Assembly (NCBI GenBank): GCA_021199235.1
Contig: JAJQIL010000098.1
Location: 1 to 50,543, forward strand
DNA: 50,543 bases
Direction: 5' to 3'
From: Lachnospiraceae bacterium
GTDB taxonomy: Bacteria; Bacillota; Clostridia; Lachnospirales; Lachnospiraceae
Shown: piece after piece, positions 35,875 through 44,338 of the stretch
Numbering within the stretch: the first letter of the stretch is position 1
Layout of the letters: each line of letters starts with the position of its first letter
Program-made: the position numbers and the translations under genes
The notes under the pieces: model-generated
Told to the model about the DNA's origin: nothing
Seen by the model: only the letters and a program-made list of their open reading frames with translations
Database searches by the model: none

Positions 35875-35986
35875 GCGAAACAGAGACATGTGACAGGATG
35901 AAAAAAGCGCATGAAAATCGCTGTTGCGTAAGGCGTAATCTGAGGGTATATTTGCTGTGTGAGTATGATGACATTGGAGAACAGAT

Positions 35987-37951
35987 ATGCAGATCAGATA
36001 TGGGATTGTGACAGCACAGAACTGCTTTTTACATGGAAATAACAGCGGGATAGAAGATGAGGTTTTTTCCGGCTGGGCGGTTCGGGTCTTCCCGGGGACG
36101 GAAGAGAATGGCCGGGTAAAAATTGAGACCCATTATGGATACGAAGGGTATGTGTACAAAGACCAGCTTGCCCTGATCAGCCGGGAAACGCTTATCTGCA
36201 GGCAGGACAAGACCCGCTTTTTCCGTATAGGAGTCTCTGCTGCGGATGTGCTGGATCAGCCGAAGGTGCAGGGACTGCTTCTGGAGCGTCTGCTGAAAAA
36301 TTCAATCGTGGAGCGGGTGACCGAACCCTCTGACACAGACGGCTGGTGTCTCGTGCGCACGGCGGCCGGGGTTGTCGGCTATATGCATGAGAATTATCTG
36401 CGTAGGCGTCAGGATGACGACGGATATCTGCTGGAAATGGAAAGCCGGACAGAGCCGGAATTTCCGCAGAGGAAGACGCAGACAGAACCGGAAGTGCTGC
36501 AGAAAAAAACGCGGACAGAGCCGGAACCCATGCCGGCAGGAAACGAAAAAGGGAAAATGGAGAATTCGCCGGAGAACCTGACAGGGAACGGCCAGACCAC
36601 ATACTTCGAAAAACGATTTCGGGAGAATCCTCCGGAAGAGGAAAGCTTTCGTGACGGCGTAGTGCGAAGCGCCCGCTCTTATCTGGGGGTACAGTACCGC
36701 TGGGGAGGGAAATCCTCTCTGGGGCTGGACTGCTCCGGCCTCGCATTTATGAGTTATCTGGAAAACGGCGTTCTGATTTATCGCGATGCGAAGATAAAGC
36801 ACGGATATCCGATTTTTGAAATACCGCGGGAAAAGCTGAAACCGGGGGATCTGATTTTCTTCCCGGGACATGTGGCAATCTATCTGGGAGAAGGGCGTTA
36901 TATTCATTCGACCGGATACAAAAAAACTCCGTATGTCACTATCAACAGTCTGAACCCCGCGGATGAAGAGTATCGGGCGGATCTGGCGGCTTCAATCACA
37001 GCCTGCGGGAGCGTATTTTCAGCGTTGGAGCCTTCGTTTTGCTCAGGAACAGAACAGTTCGTTCATGAACGTTCGCTTCGCGAAGGACGAACCTCCGATC
37101 ATAAAAAATCCGTAACAATTTACGACGAAGATTCGCAGCAGCTGCAAAGACCGTCTGGACAGGATGATAAATTCGATCAATTCGAAGCCCTGCGCAGGCG
37201 TCTGAATGCGATGCCCGGCAATCTCAGTGCGGTATATAAAGATCTGACGACCGGAGAGTCATTTTCGTATCGGGCCAAAGAGCCGCATATTGCCGCGAGT
37301 GTGATCAAGCTGTTCTTGATGGCAGCAGTGTTTCAGGGATTTTCGGAGGGCTCTTTTTCTCCGGAAAAGCGGATTCTGATCCGGCGTGAGGACTGCGTGC
37401 CGTCCTGCGGGGTGCTGACGTATCTGCAGGGAGAATGCACAGTCAGTGTCCGTGATCTGACGGAGCTGATGATCATTGTCAGTGACAACACCGCTGCGAA
37501 TGTCCTGTTTGACCTGGTCGGGGAGGAACGTCTTGCGGAGTTTTTGTCGGATAAGCTCGGCCTGAAAAAGACGGTGTTCCGCAGAAAAATGTTTGATAAC
37601 AAGCGGGCCGCACAGGGAATCGAGAATTATGTGACAGCGGCGGACGCGGCCTGGCTGCTGGAGCGGATCTATAAAGGGGAACTGGTTTCCCGGGAGGCAT
37701 CAAAAGAAATGTATCAGATCCTGACGCACCAGCGGCTGAACGGTAAAATTCCGTTTTATCTGCACACCTTCGCCAATGCACCGGTGATCGCGCACAAGAC
37801 CGGTGAGGACAGCGGCGTCACGCATGACGTGGCCATAGTGGAAGGCGAGAGGCCGTTTGTGCTTTGCTTTCTTGGGAACGAAACAAATGTGGCGGACTAT
37901 GAACGGCTGATGGCGGAGACGGCACGGGATTTATATCTGAAAAGCTGGTAA
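35987..37951 (+). CDS. SH3-NlpC/P60 endopeptidase fused to a serine beta-lactamase-type domain
   Basis: 654 residues in order: two SH3-like domains (about 1-65 and 75-140); a Glu/Pro-rich linker; an NlpC/P60 domain with catalytic Cys249 (LDCSGL) and His295 (GHVAIYLG), as in YkfC, which cuts between D-Glu and the diamino acid of murein peptides; a second linker (about 345-395); and a class A beta-lactamase-like domain with S438-VIK, SDN near 499 and KTG near 604. No Glu166-type omega-loop is obvious, so D,D-peptidase activity seems likelier than antibiotic hydrolysis. There is no signal peptide, so it should work in the cytosol on imported peptides. I know of no common fusion of this kind. The second linker is partly encoded by palindromic DNA (37045-37092). 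Confidence 0.85.
   Translation: MQIRYGIVTAQNCFLHGNNSGIEDEVFSGWAVRVFPGTEENGRVKIETHYGYEGYVYKDQLALISRETLICRQDKTRFFRIGVSAADVLDQPKVQGLLLERLLKNSIVERVTEPSDTDGWCLVRTAAGVVGYMHENYLRRRQDDDGYLLEMESRTEPEFPQRKTQTEPEVLQKKTRTEPEPMPAGNEKGKMENSPENLTGNGQTTYFEKRFRENPPEEESFRDGVVRSARSYLGVQYRWGGKSSLGLDCSGLAFMSYLENGVLIYRDAKIKHGYPIFEIPREKLKPGDLIFFPGHVAIYLGEGRYIHSTGYKKTPYVTINSLNPADEEYRADLAASITACGSVFSALEPSFCSGTEQFVHERSLREGRTSDHKKSVTIYDEDSQQLQRPSGQDDKFDQFEALRRRLNAMPGNLSAVYKDLTTGESFSYRAKEPHIAASVIKLFLMAAVFQGFSEGSFSPEKRILIRREDCVPSCGVLTYLQGECTVSVRDLTELMIIVSDNTAANVLFDLVGEERLAEFLSDKLGLKKTVFRRKMFDNKRAAQGIENYVTAADAAWLLERIYKGELVSREASKEMYQILTHQRLNGKIPFYLHTFANAPVIAHKTGEDSGVTHDVAIVEGERPFVLCFLGNETNVADYERLMAETARDLYLKSW
37045..37092 (+). 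repeat. Palindromic segment in frame between the two enzyme domains
   Basis: Contains the perfect 12-base palindrome CGTTCATGAACG (37060-37071) and a hairpin GTTCG-CTTCGCGAAG-GA-CGAAC (37071-37092). The left part repeats the CAGAACAG / TTCGTTC motif of the intergenic palindrome at 32927. Confidence 0.65.
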
Positions 37952-37974
37952 CTGTTCAGTACCTTCACAGTTAC
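37948..37974 (-). repeat. 27-bp palindromic repeat, copy E (reverse orientation)
   Basis: Perfect arms GTAACTGT / ACAGTTAC with centre TCAGTACCTTC, the exact reverse complement of the consensus. The stop codon of the fusion gene (37949-37951) is inside the left arm. Confidence 0.9.
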
Positions 37975-38046
37975 AAAAGCTGCACATAAGATCGTCAAGG
38001 ATTTGATGTGATATCCGGGAACTCTGACACATAACGATCCGGAACA

Positions 38047-38063
38047 GCAGGCCGCAGGCCTGC
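38047..38063 (+). repeat. Small hairpin upstream of the transglutaminase-like gene
   Basis: GCAGGCC / GGCCTGC with loop GCA, followed by GCATCATAAAA, which recalls the conserved end of the TATGCGCAG element read in reverse. Confidence 0.45.
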
Positions 38064-38094
38064 GCATCATAAAAGATACGGAGAATCATTCGAT

Positions 38095-39513
38095 ATGAAA
38101 GAATTTTCTCATGAGGAATTGAATGCGCTGGCGTATGAACTGCCGGACGAGGTGGAGAAATACAAACAGCAGGGAGACTTTGACGCGGCGGAAGAAGCAA
38201 TTGAGCGCTGGCTGCAGCGTCCGGTGGCGGAGGCGCTGAAAGTGCGGCTGCGGCTGGAAAAGGAAATCTTAAAAGGGCTTCGTGAAGATTTTCCTTATAC
38301 GAAGGAGCAGGCTATCGCGCTTGTCAGAGAGCAGGCTCCCGACTTTGATGAGGCAGATCTGGCGCGGCTGGACGAGGCGGGACTCGCGGAATGGATTTTT
38401 CTGGACGGGGAAAAGCATTACATTCACAATCTCCTGCGGAATATCACGCGGATGGATCCGGAGATCCGGAGCAGAATGCATAAGGAAGATCCGGATGCGG
38501 AAGAAAGAGAACTGTTAAGTGAAGAAATTCATCGGATAAAAAAAGAAAAGCACATAAGCGGTCGCTTCCGGCTGCGGGCCTCCATATCTCTCAGGGAGGA
38601 TTTATTTTATCCGGGAATCAGGCTGAAAGCGCATCTTCCGCTTCCGGCCGAACTGCACCAGACTTCGGACGTGAAGCTTCTGGCACATTCTGACTGCAGA
38701 GTATCCCTGGACCGGCCGGATTCCCTGTACCGGGCGATCTGTTTTGAGGATACACTCCAACAGAACCGGGACTTTTTTGCGGAGTATGAATATACAGTGA
38801 CTGCGGACTACCATGATTTTTCCCGGGAAGATTATGAGGAAGCAGTGAAAAGAAAAACGCTATGGCAGGCAGGCCTTCGGGAGTCCGGACAGTACAACAG
38901 TCCGGAAGAATTGGCGCCTTACCTTAAAGAACAGTACCCGCACATCCGGTTTTCTCCTTATCTGCGCGCGCTGGCGGCGGAGATTACAGCGGATAGCGGC
39001 AATGCACTTGCAAAAGCTTTTGCCATTTATGAGTACATAACGACGCAGGTGAAATATTCTTATATGAGAGAATACTTCCTGATGCCGGACATTCCGCAGT
39101 ATTGTGCGAGAAACCTGCGCGGAGACTGCGGAGTACAGGCGCTGCTGTTCATCACCCTCTGCAGGATCTGCGGCATACCGGCCAAATGGCAGTCCGGTCT
39201 GTACTTTGGCGGCAGAGAAAATGTCGGCGCGCACGACTGGGCAATGTTTTACGCGGAGCCATACGGATGGCTGTACGCGGATCCTTCCTTAGGAGGAAAC
39301 GCTTTCCGCGCCGGAGAGGAAGAACTTCATCGTTTTTACTTTGGTAATCTGGATCCGTTCCGCATGGCGGCAAACAATGCGTTCGCGCAGCCATTCGCGA
39401 ACCCGAAGCGTTTTCTGCCCGCTGATCCGTATGACAACCAGACCGGAGAGCTGGAGTCGGATGTGCGCGGATACGGCAGCCGGGAGACGGTGAGGGAAGT
39501 AAGGAGAATATGA
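38095..39513 (+). CDS. Transglutaminase-like cysteine peptidase-fold protein
   Basis: 472 residues. The C-terminal half has the transglutaminase-core triad: Cys345 in GDCGVQALLFITLCR, His380 in GAHDWAMFY and Asp396 in YADPS. The N-terminal 250 residues are a helical region followed by a beta-rich domain that I do not recognise. No signal peptide. In bacteria this fold includes peptidases and amidases; its place between the NlpC/beta-lactamase fusion and an LD-carboxypeptidase suggests action on peptides derived from the wall. ATG 38095 has GGAG upstream; the next gene starts 12 bases after its stop. Confidence 0.8.
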   Translation: MKEFSHEELNALAYELPDEVEKYKQQGDFDAAEEAIERWLQRPVAEALKVRLRLEKEILKGLREDFPYTKEQAIALVREQAPDFDEADLARLDEAGLAEWIFLDGEKHYIHNLLRNITRMDPEIRSRMHKEDPDAEERELLSEEIHRIKKEKHISGRFRLRASISLREDLFYPGIRLKAHLPLPAELHQTSDVKLLAHSDCRVSLDRPDSLYRAICFEDTLQQNRDFFAEYEYTVTADYHDFSREDYEEAVKRKTLWQAGLRESGQYNSPEELAPYLKEQYPHIRFSPYLRALAAEITADSGNALAKAFAIYEYITTQVKYSYMREYFLMPDIPQYCARNLRGDCGVQALLFITLCRICGIPAKWQSGLYFGGRENVGAHDWAMFYAEPYGWLYADPSLGGNAFRAGEEELHRFYFGNLDPFRMAANNAFAQPFANPKRFLPADPYDNQTGELESDVRGYGSRETVREVRRI

Positions 39514-39525
39514 GGACAGATTATC

Positions 39526-40479
39526 ATGCGGGAAACAGCACTTAGAATGCCGGAAAGGATCCGGCCGGGAGACACGATCGGCGTGGTTGCGCCTGGATCT
39601 CCGATCAGTCCGGAAGAAGGGAAAGCCATGACGGCTTATCTGGAAAAAGCGGGATACTGGGTACGGCCTGGAAAAACCCTGGAAAACCGGATGAATTTCC
39701 ACGGTTATCTCGCCGGAGACGCGCGTACCAGGGCTGAGGATATCAATACTATGTTCGCGGATCCGGACGTGAAAGGGATTCTCTGTGCCAGAGGCGGATA
39801 TGGAAGCAGCCACACCATAGAATATCTGGATCTGGAAATGATCCGTCGGCATCCGAAGGTATTCATTGGCTACAGCGACAACACGAACTACCATTCTGTG
39901 TTGAACAAATACTGCGATCTGATCACGTTTCACGGGCCGATGGCGGTCAGCAATATGCTGAAAGGCTTTGATGCGTACAGTCGCGGCAGCCTCCGGCAGG
40001 CACTCGGCATGAGTATGACGGATTTTTATGAATTTAAAAATCCGCCGGAAGATCCTATGAATACGCTGCATCCGGGAAAGGCAAAAGGACTTGTCACCGG
40101 AGGGAACATCAGCCTTCTGGCGCATTCCGTGGGGACGTTTTACCAGCCGGATACGGAAGGAAAAATTCTGTTTATAGAGGACGAGGAGGAAAGCATTCCG
40201 CGGCTGGACATGATGATCACGCAGATGGAACAGGCGGGAATGACAAAAGGCATCCGTGCCCTGCTGATCGGAAATTTCAAAAATTGCTCCAATGATCATT
40301 ACGACAGGAAATATCAGATTGAAGATTTCCTGCGTGACCGCTTTGCGGACTACAAAGTCCCTGTGGTCACGAATCTGTGCAGCGGACATAAACGCCCGAT
40401 GGGAACCATACCGATGGGCGCTGTTTGCAGCGTCGACGCATCGGAGGAGGCAGTGAAAGTTCTGTTTGGGCTGGGGTAA
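39526..40479 (+). CDS. Muramoyltetrapeptide LD-carboxypeptidase, peptidase family S66
   Basis: 317 residues with the Ser-Glu-His triad of LdcA: Ser94 in RGGYGSSHT, Glu218 in FIEDEEES and His288 in CSGHKRP. The enzyme removes the terminal D-Ala from murein tetrapeptides after import or turnover (YkfA in Bacillus). No signal peptide, so cytosolic. Last gene of the muropeptide block; the ribosome site is GAGGA, and the gene is tightly spaced to the transglutaminase-like gene. Confidence 0.92.
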   Translation: MRETALRMPERIRPGDTIGVVAPGSPISPEEGKAMTAYLEKAGYWVRPGKTLENRMNFHGYLAGDARTRAEDINTMFADPDVKGILCARGGYGSSHTIEYLDLEMIRRHPKVFIGYSDNTNYHSVLNKYCDLITFHGPMAVSNMLKGFDAYSRGSLRQALGMSMTDFYEFKNPPEDPMNTLHPGKAKGLVTGGNISLLAHSVGTFYQPDTEGKILFIEDEEESIPRLDMMITQMEQAGMTKGIRALLIGNFKNCSNDHYDRKYQIEDFLRDRFADYKVPVVTNLCSGHKRPMGTIPMGAVCSVDASEEAVKVLFGLG

Positions 40480-40528
40480 GCTGTCATGCCGCAGCATCCA
40501 CAGCAGCCATCTAAATCCGACAAAACGG

Positions 40529-40556
40529 TTGACAAAAAAATCCATACTGCTATCAT
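40529..40556 (+). promoter_or_regulatory. Putative glnA promoter
   Basis: TTGACA at 40529-40534, 16-base spacer, TATCAT at 40551-40556. The -10 box is also one arm of a short inverted repeat TATCAT / ATGATA (40551-40579). Confidence 0.55.
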
Positions 40557-40604
40557 CCGTTCAGATGAGCGAATGATATACTCTGTAAAAAAGTGGAATG
40601 TGTT

Positions 40605-40705
40605 TTTCACTCGCCGGTTGTGCCCGCAATTTTTGATTGCGGGGCGTGGGTGTCTTGCATAAAGTGCAGGATCAGTCCTCACCGGGTGGAAGCAATAAGG
40701 AGGAA
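40605..40705 (+). promoter_or_regulatory. Structured leader of glnA
   Basis: Between promoter and start codon the sequence folds as CCCGCAAT-TTTTG-ATTGCGGG, then CTTGCA-TAAAG-TGCAGG, then AGGA-TCAG-TCCT, with CCGG segments on both sides that could close a junction. The gene after glnA encodes an ANTAR RNA-binding regulator, so RNA-level control is plausible. The loops are not the AxxGxx hexaloops known for ANTAR targets, and the flanks (ACTCGCC and TTGCATAAA) also resemble the TATGCGCAG repeat read in reverse. Confidence 0.4.
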
Positions 40706-40709
40706 CGAT

Positions 40710-42041
40710 ATGAGCAGGTATACGAGAGCGGATATATACAAAATTATTGAGGAAGAGGACGTGCAGTTTATCCGGCTGCAGTTCACGGATATGTTCGGCA
40801 ATCTGAAAAATCTTGCTGTGACGGTCAACCAGCTGGACCGTGTGCTGGACAATAAGGTCACGTTTGACGGCGCATCCATCGAGGGCTTTGCCCGGATCGA
40901 GCGCTCCGATCTGTGCCTGCATCCGGATCTGGATACCTTCCTGATCTTCCCATGGCGGCCGCAGAATGGAAAGGTGGCCCGTTTCATCTGTGATATTTAT
41001 TACGCGGACGGCACCCCATTCGGCGGAGATCCGCGGTATGTGCTGAAAAAGGTGATCACGGAAGCGAAAGAGATGGGTTATTGTCTGGAGGCAGGGCCGG
41101 AGTGTGAATTTTTCCTCTTCCATACCGATGATGAAGGCCGGCCGACTACGGTGACGCATGAGCAGGCCGGATATTTTGACGTTGCGCCGATCGATCTGGG
41201 GGAAAATGCACGGCGGGATATGATCCTGACGATGGAGGAGATGGGTTATATTGTGGAATCTTCTCATCATGAGGCAGCTCCGGCGCAGCATGAGATTGAC
41301 CTGCGCTACGATGAGGCGCTGCAGAGCGCGGACGGCATCATGACATTCCGGCTCGCGGCAAAGACGGTTGCCAAGCGTCATGGACTGCATGCGTCCTTTA
41401 TGCCAAAGCCGGTCGCGGGTGTGAACGGTTCCGGCATGCATCTCAATTTTTCACTGACAAAGGACGGGAAAAATGTGTTTTACGACGCTGCCGATCCCAT
41501 TCACTTAAGTAAGGAAGGACGCTGGTTCATCGGCGGTCTGCTGAAGCATATCCGTGCGGTGACGGCAGTGACGAACCCGATCGTCAATTCGTACAAGCGG
41601 CTGGTGCCCGGATTTGAGGCGCCGGTGCATGTCGCGTGGTCCGCAAGGAACCGGATTCCGCTGATCCGCATCCCGATCATGGGGAACGGCACCAAGCGCA
41701 TCGAGCTTCGGAGCCCGGACAATGCGGCGAACCCGTATCTGGCACTGGCTGTCTGCATGGCTGCCGGACTGGACGGTATCCGCAATCAGATCACGCCGCC
41801 GGAGAGCATGGATGAGAACCTGCACGCACTGGCACCTGAAGACCTGAAAGCGAGAGGCGTGGAACGGCTTCCTGTTACCCTGCTTGAAGCAGTGGAGGCG
41901 CTGGAAGAGGATACATTTATCTGCGATGTGCTCGGAGAGCATGTATGCAGACGCTACATCAAGGCGAAAAAAGAGGAGTGGGAAGCCTATCAGGCAAGCG
42001 TGAGCAAATGGGAGCTTGACCGCTATCTTGCCAGAGTCTGA
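40710..42041 (+). CDS. glnA: Glutamine synthetase, type I
   Basis: 443 residues, the size of the GSI-alpha type of Firmicutes. It contains the beta-grasp region VQFIRLQFTDMFGNLKN, the metal-binding AGPECEFFLF, HHEAAPAQHEIDLRY, the ATP-site block NGSGMHLNFSL and the substrate region NSYKRLVPGFEAP. It makes glutamine from glutamate and ammonia. ATG 40710 has AAGGAGGAACGAT; a longer frame from 40593 would run through the structured leader. The downstream ANTAR gene probably belongs to the same unit. Confidence 0.96.
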   Translation: MSRYTRADIYKIIEEEDVQFIRLQFTDMFGNLKNLAVTVNQLDRVLDNKVTFDGASIEGFARIERSDLCLHPDLDTFLIFPWRPQNGKVARFICDIYYADGTPFGGDPRYVLKKVITEAKEMGYCLEAGPECEFFLFHTDDEGRPTTVTHEQAGYFDVAPIDLGENARRDMILTMEEMGYIVESSHHEAAPAQHEIDLRYDEALQSADGIMTFRLAAKTVAKRHGLHASFMPKPVAGVNGSGMHLNFSLTKDGKNVFYDAADPIHLSKEGRWFIGGLLKHIRAVTAVTNPIVNSYKRLVPGFEAPVHVAWSARNRIPLIRIPIMGNGTKRIELRSPDNAANPYLALAVCMAAGLDGIRNQITPPESMDENLHALAPEDLKARGVERLPVTLLEAVEALEEDTFICDVLGEHVCRRYIKAKKEEWEAYQASVSKWELDRYLARV

Positions 42042-42175
42042 CCAGCAGGCGGGCTCATGCAAAAGCTTTGTGAGAAATGGCATGGTGTCTGCTCTGTTTT
42101 CCTGCAAAAACCAGATCATTGTCTGTGTTTCTGATTTTTGGGAAAGACGGAACGTAAACTGGCAGGAGGATACGG

Positions 42176-42733
42176 ATGATCAATACCAATATAATAGTCG
42201 TGTTTCCGAAACCGGAAGACGCGAAAAACGTTCGGAATCTCCTGATCCGCAGCGGATATGGAGTCCGGGCGGTCTGTACGAGCGGCGCACAGGCACTTTC
42301 AGCGGCTGACCGGCTGAGCTCAGGCGTGATCGTATGCGGATACAAGTTTGCGGATATGGTGTATTCAGAGCTTTTTGAGGATATGCCGAAGTCCTTTGGG
42401 ATGCTGCTGGTCGCTTCTCCGCGAGTAGTAAACGAGGGAATTGCGGAGGGGGTTCTCTGTGTGACGATGCCCTTTCATGTGAATGACCTGCTGGATTCCC
42501 TGGAGATGGTGATCAGCCAGCAGCAGCGCCGCAGACGTCAGAAGCGCATGATGGCGCCGCAGCGGAGCGAGGAAGAAAAGAAGCTGATCGCGGAGGCAAA
42601 ATCTCTTTTGATGGAGCGCAATGGCATGACAGAGGAGGAGGCGCACCATTATTTGCAGAAGACCAGCATGGACAGCGGTACGAACATGGTGGAGACCGCG
42701 CAGATGCTGTTTGCGTTGATGCGCGACGCCTGA
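42176..42733 (+). CDS. ANTAR-domain regulator with degenerate receiver
   Basis: 185 residues. The first 110 look like a receiver domain, but the third strand reads GVIVCGYKF without the phosphorylated aspartate, so it is a pseudo-receiver. After a basic helix (QQQRRRRQKR) comes the ANTAR domain at about 120-180, with EAKSLLMERNGMTEEEAHHY and LQKTSMDSGTNMVETAQML. ANTAR proteins bind paired RNA hairpins and prevent termination. glnA next to an ANTAR gene is a known arrangement in Clostridia and suggests nitrogen control. Strong ribosome site AGGAGGA. Confidence 0.9.
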   Translation: MINTNIIVVFPKPEDAKNVRNLLIRSGYGVRAVCTSGAQALSAADRLSSGVIVCGYKFADMVYSELFEDMPKSFGMLLVASPRVVNEGIAEGVLCVTMPFHVNDLLDSLEMVISQQQRRRRQKRMMAPQRSEEEKKLIAEAKSLLMERNGMTEEEAHHYLQKTSMDSGTNMVETAQMLFALMRDA

Positions 42734-42851
42734 CCAATGCTTTGAATCTGGGCTTCTGCGGCAGCTGAATCTGGCTGCGGCAGATTTACAGACTGAAAAA
42801 TGCTAAAAAAAGAACCATTATTTTCGGAAAACAAGATATGGGAGACTGTAA

Positions 42852-43778
42852 ATGAAATTTACCAAAATGCATGGTCTGGGGAATGACTATATCTATGTGA
42901 ATTGCTTTAAAGAACAGGTCGGGAATCCATCCGAAACCGCGATCCGCGTGAGCGACCGTCACTTCGGCATTGGCTCGGACGGCCTGATTCTGATCAGGCC
43001 TTCAGACAAGGCCGATTTTCAGATGGAGATGTACAACGCGGACGGTTCATTGGGCGCGATGTGCGGCAACGGCATCCGCTGTGTGGCAAAATACGTCTAC
43101 GATTATGGCCTGACCGACAAGACACAGATCAGTGTGGAGACAAAGAGCGGTATTAAATATCTCGATCTTACGGTCGAGAACGGAAAGGTTGCTCTGGTCC
43201 GCGTGGACATGGGGGCGCCGATACTGGAGCCGGAGCAGATTCCGGTGCGGATCGGGGGATATGGAAAAAGCCAGAAGGATTGTTTTCCTGAGAAGCGGAT
43301 GTTATCAGATAATTCATCGTTAGATAATGAAACAGGTAATGTATCTTTGGCAAATGAGCCGATCATCGGAGAAGAGGTTTTTGTTGGAGCGGATATTTTT
43401 TCCATCACCTGTGTCTCCATGGGAAACCCGCACTGCATCGTGCCTGTTGAGGATGTGGATGGGCTGGAGATTGAAAAAATCGGTCCGCGATTTGAGAACC
43501 ATCCGATGTTTCCGGATCGGGTCAACACGGAATTTGTGAAAGTCATCGATCACGATACGGTGCAGATGCGTGTCTGGGAGCGCGGTTCCGGCGAGACGCT
43601 CGCCTGCGGTACAGGTGCCTGCGCGGTTGCTGTGGCAAGCGCCTTAAACGGATGGACCGGAAACAAAGTGACGGTGAAGCTGCGCGGCGGCGATCTGCAG
43701 ATCGAGTGGGACCGCGGAAAAAATACGGTATTTATGACAGGACCGGCTGCGACGGTGTTTGAGGGAGAAATTATTTGA
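42852..43778 (+). CDS. dapF: Diaminopimelate epimerase
   Basis: Converts LL- to meso-diaminopimelate for lysine and murein. The two catalytic cysteines are C71 (AMCGNGIRC) and C252 (TLACGTGAC), and the N-terminus [14 protein letters not shown] is typical. At 308 residues it exceeds the usual 270-280; a serine/asparagine-rich insertion lies at about 137-171. ATG 42852 follows GGGAGACTGTAA. dapL, which makes its substrate, lies 950 bases downstream beyond an unrelated gene pair. Confidence 0.95.
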   Translation: MKFTKMHGLGNDYIYVNCFKEQVGNPSETAIRVSDRHFGIGSDGLILIRPSDKADFQMEMYNADGSLGAMCGNGIRCVAKYVYDYGLTDKTQISVETKSGIKYLDLTVENGKVALVRVDMGAPILEPEQIPVRIGGYGKSQKDCFPEKRMLSDNSSLDNETGNVSLANEPIIGEEVFVGADIFSITCVSMGNPHCIVPVEDVDGLEIEKIGPRFENHPMFPDRVNTEFVKVIDHDTVQMRVWERGSGETLACGTGACAVAVASALNGWTGNKVTVKLRGGDLQIEWDRGKNTVFMTGPAATVFEGEII

Positions 43779-43797
43779 TTAACAACCTAAATAATAT

Positions 43798-43826
43798 TTG
43801 AAATATATTATAATGTATGCTATAAT
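43798..43826 (+). promoter_or_regulatory. Strong promoter of the unknown overlapping gene pair
   Basis: TTGAAA at 43798-43803, 17-base spacer, TATAAT at 43821-43826, 42 bases before ATG 43868. Best match to the consensus in the window. Confidence 0.7.
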
Positions 43827-43867
43827 GCTTTTGAGATATTTTAAAGATGAGTGTTTCAGGAGGGATT

Positions 43868-44338
43868 ATGGCTGTAAGGAAAGAAAAGATAGTTTCTATG
43901 TTTAGAAACAGGAATGGGACATTGTTTATGCCGACAAAAAAAGAGGACAATATACGAAGGTTGAAAGAAATAGGACATTTGTCTGATGATTGGAACGGAT
44001 ATGGAGCAGGAGCGTTTTCTTCTGCTTTGATTGACAAATGCAATTCTATTATTAATGTACTTGATATTCAGCCGGATGTTTATCCGACAGGCAGACAAAG
44101 CATTCAAATGCAGTACGAACTGGCAGACAGAAGCTATCTTGAATTTGAAATTTTTGAAGACAAAACGTTGTGTCTGAAAGTTCCTCAACGTATCTATGCG
44201 AATGCCGCCACGATACAGATAACTGAAAATGAATCAGAAAGGATACGGGGGATTGTTGAAGACTTTTTTGGACACGGTACAGGAGAAAGAGACCCTTTAC
44301 AGACTGATCAAGCGCTCACAGCCAGATACTTTGGATGA
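43868..44338 (+). CDS. Unknown protein, first of an overlapping pair
   Basis: 156 residues; I do not recognise a named family. A distinctive core reads HLSDDWNGYGAGAFS, then VYPTGRQSIQMQYE and YLEFEIFED, a pattern I associate with small hypothetical proteins of gut bacteria. ATG 43868 has CAGGAGGGATT directly upstream; ATG 43847 has no ribosome site. The gene is clearly AT-richer than the flanking dapF and dapL, has its own strong promoter, and its last 110 bases overlap the next frame. This looks like a horizontally acquired two-gene cassette. Confidence 0.7.
   Translation: MAVRKEKIVSMFRNRNGTLFMPTKKEDNIRRLKEIGHLSDDWNGYGAGAFSSALIDKCNSIINVLDIQPDVYPTGRQSIQMQYELADRSYLEFEIFEDKTLCLKVPQRIYANAATIQITENESERIRGIVEDFFGHGTGERDPLQTDQALTARYFG

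Noticed and set aside
40557-40709. Known glutamine-type riboswitch or classical ANTAR hexaloop pair before glnA
   Set aside because: Hairpin loops are TTTTG, TAAAG and TCAG, not AxxGxx hexaloops. I could not match the conserved core of the glnA riboswitch class, so it is only listed as a structured leader.
42741-42790. Short direct repeat after the ANTAR gene (AATCTGG and CTGCGGCAG twice)
   Set aside because: Two short copies of about 17 bases in a small gap, without similarity to the other repeat families; probably chance or local duplication.
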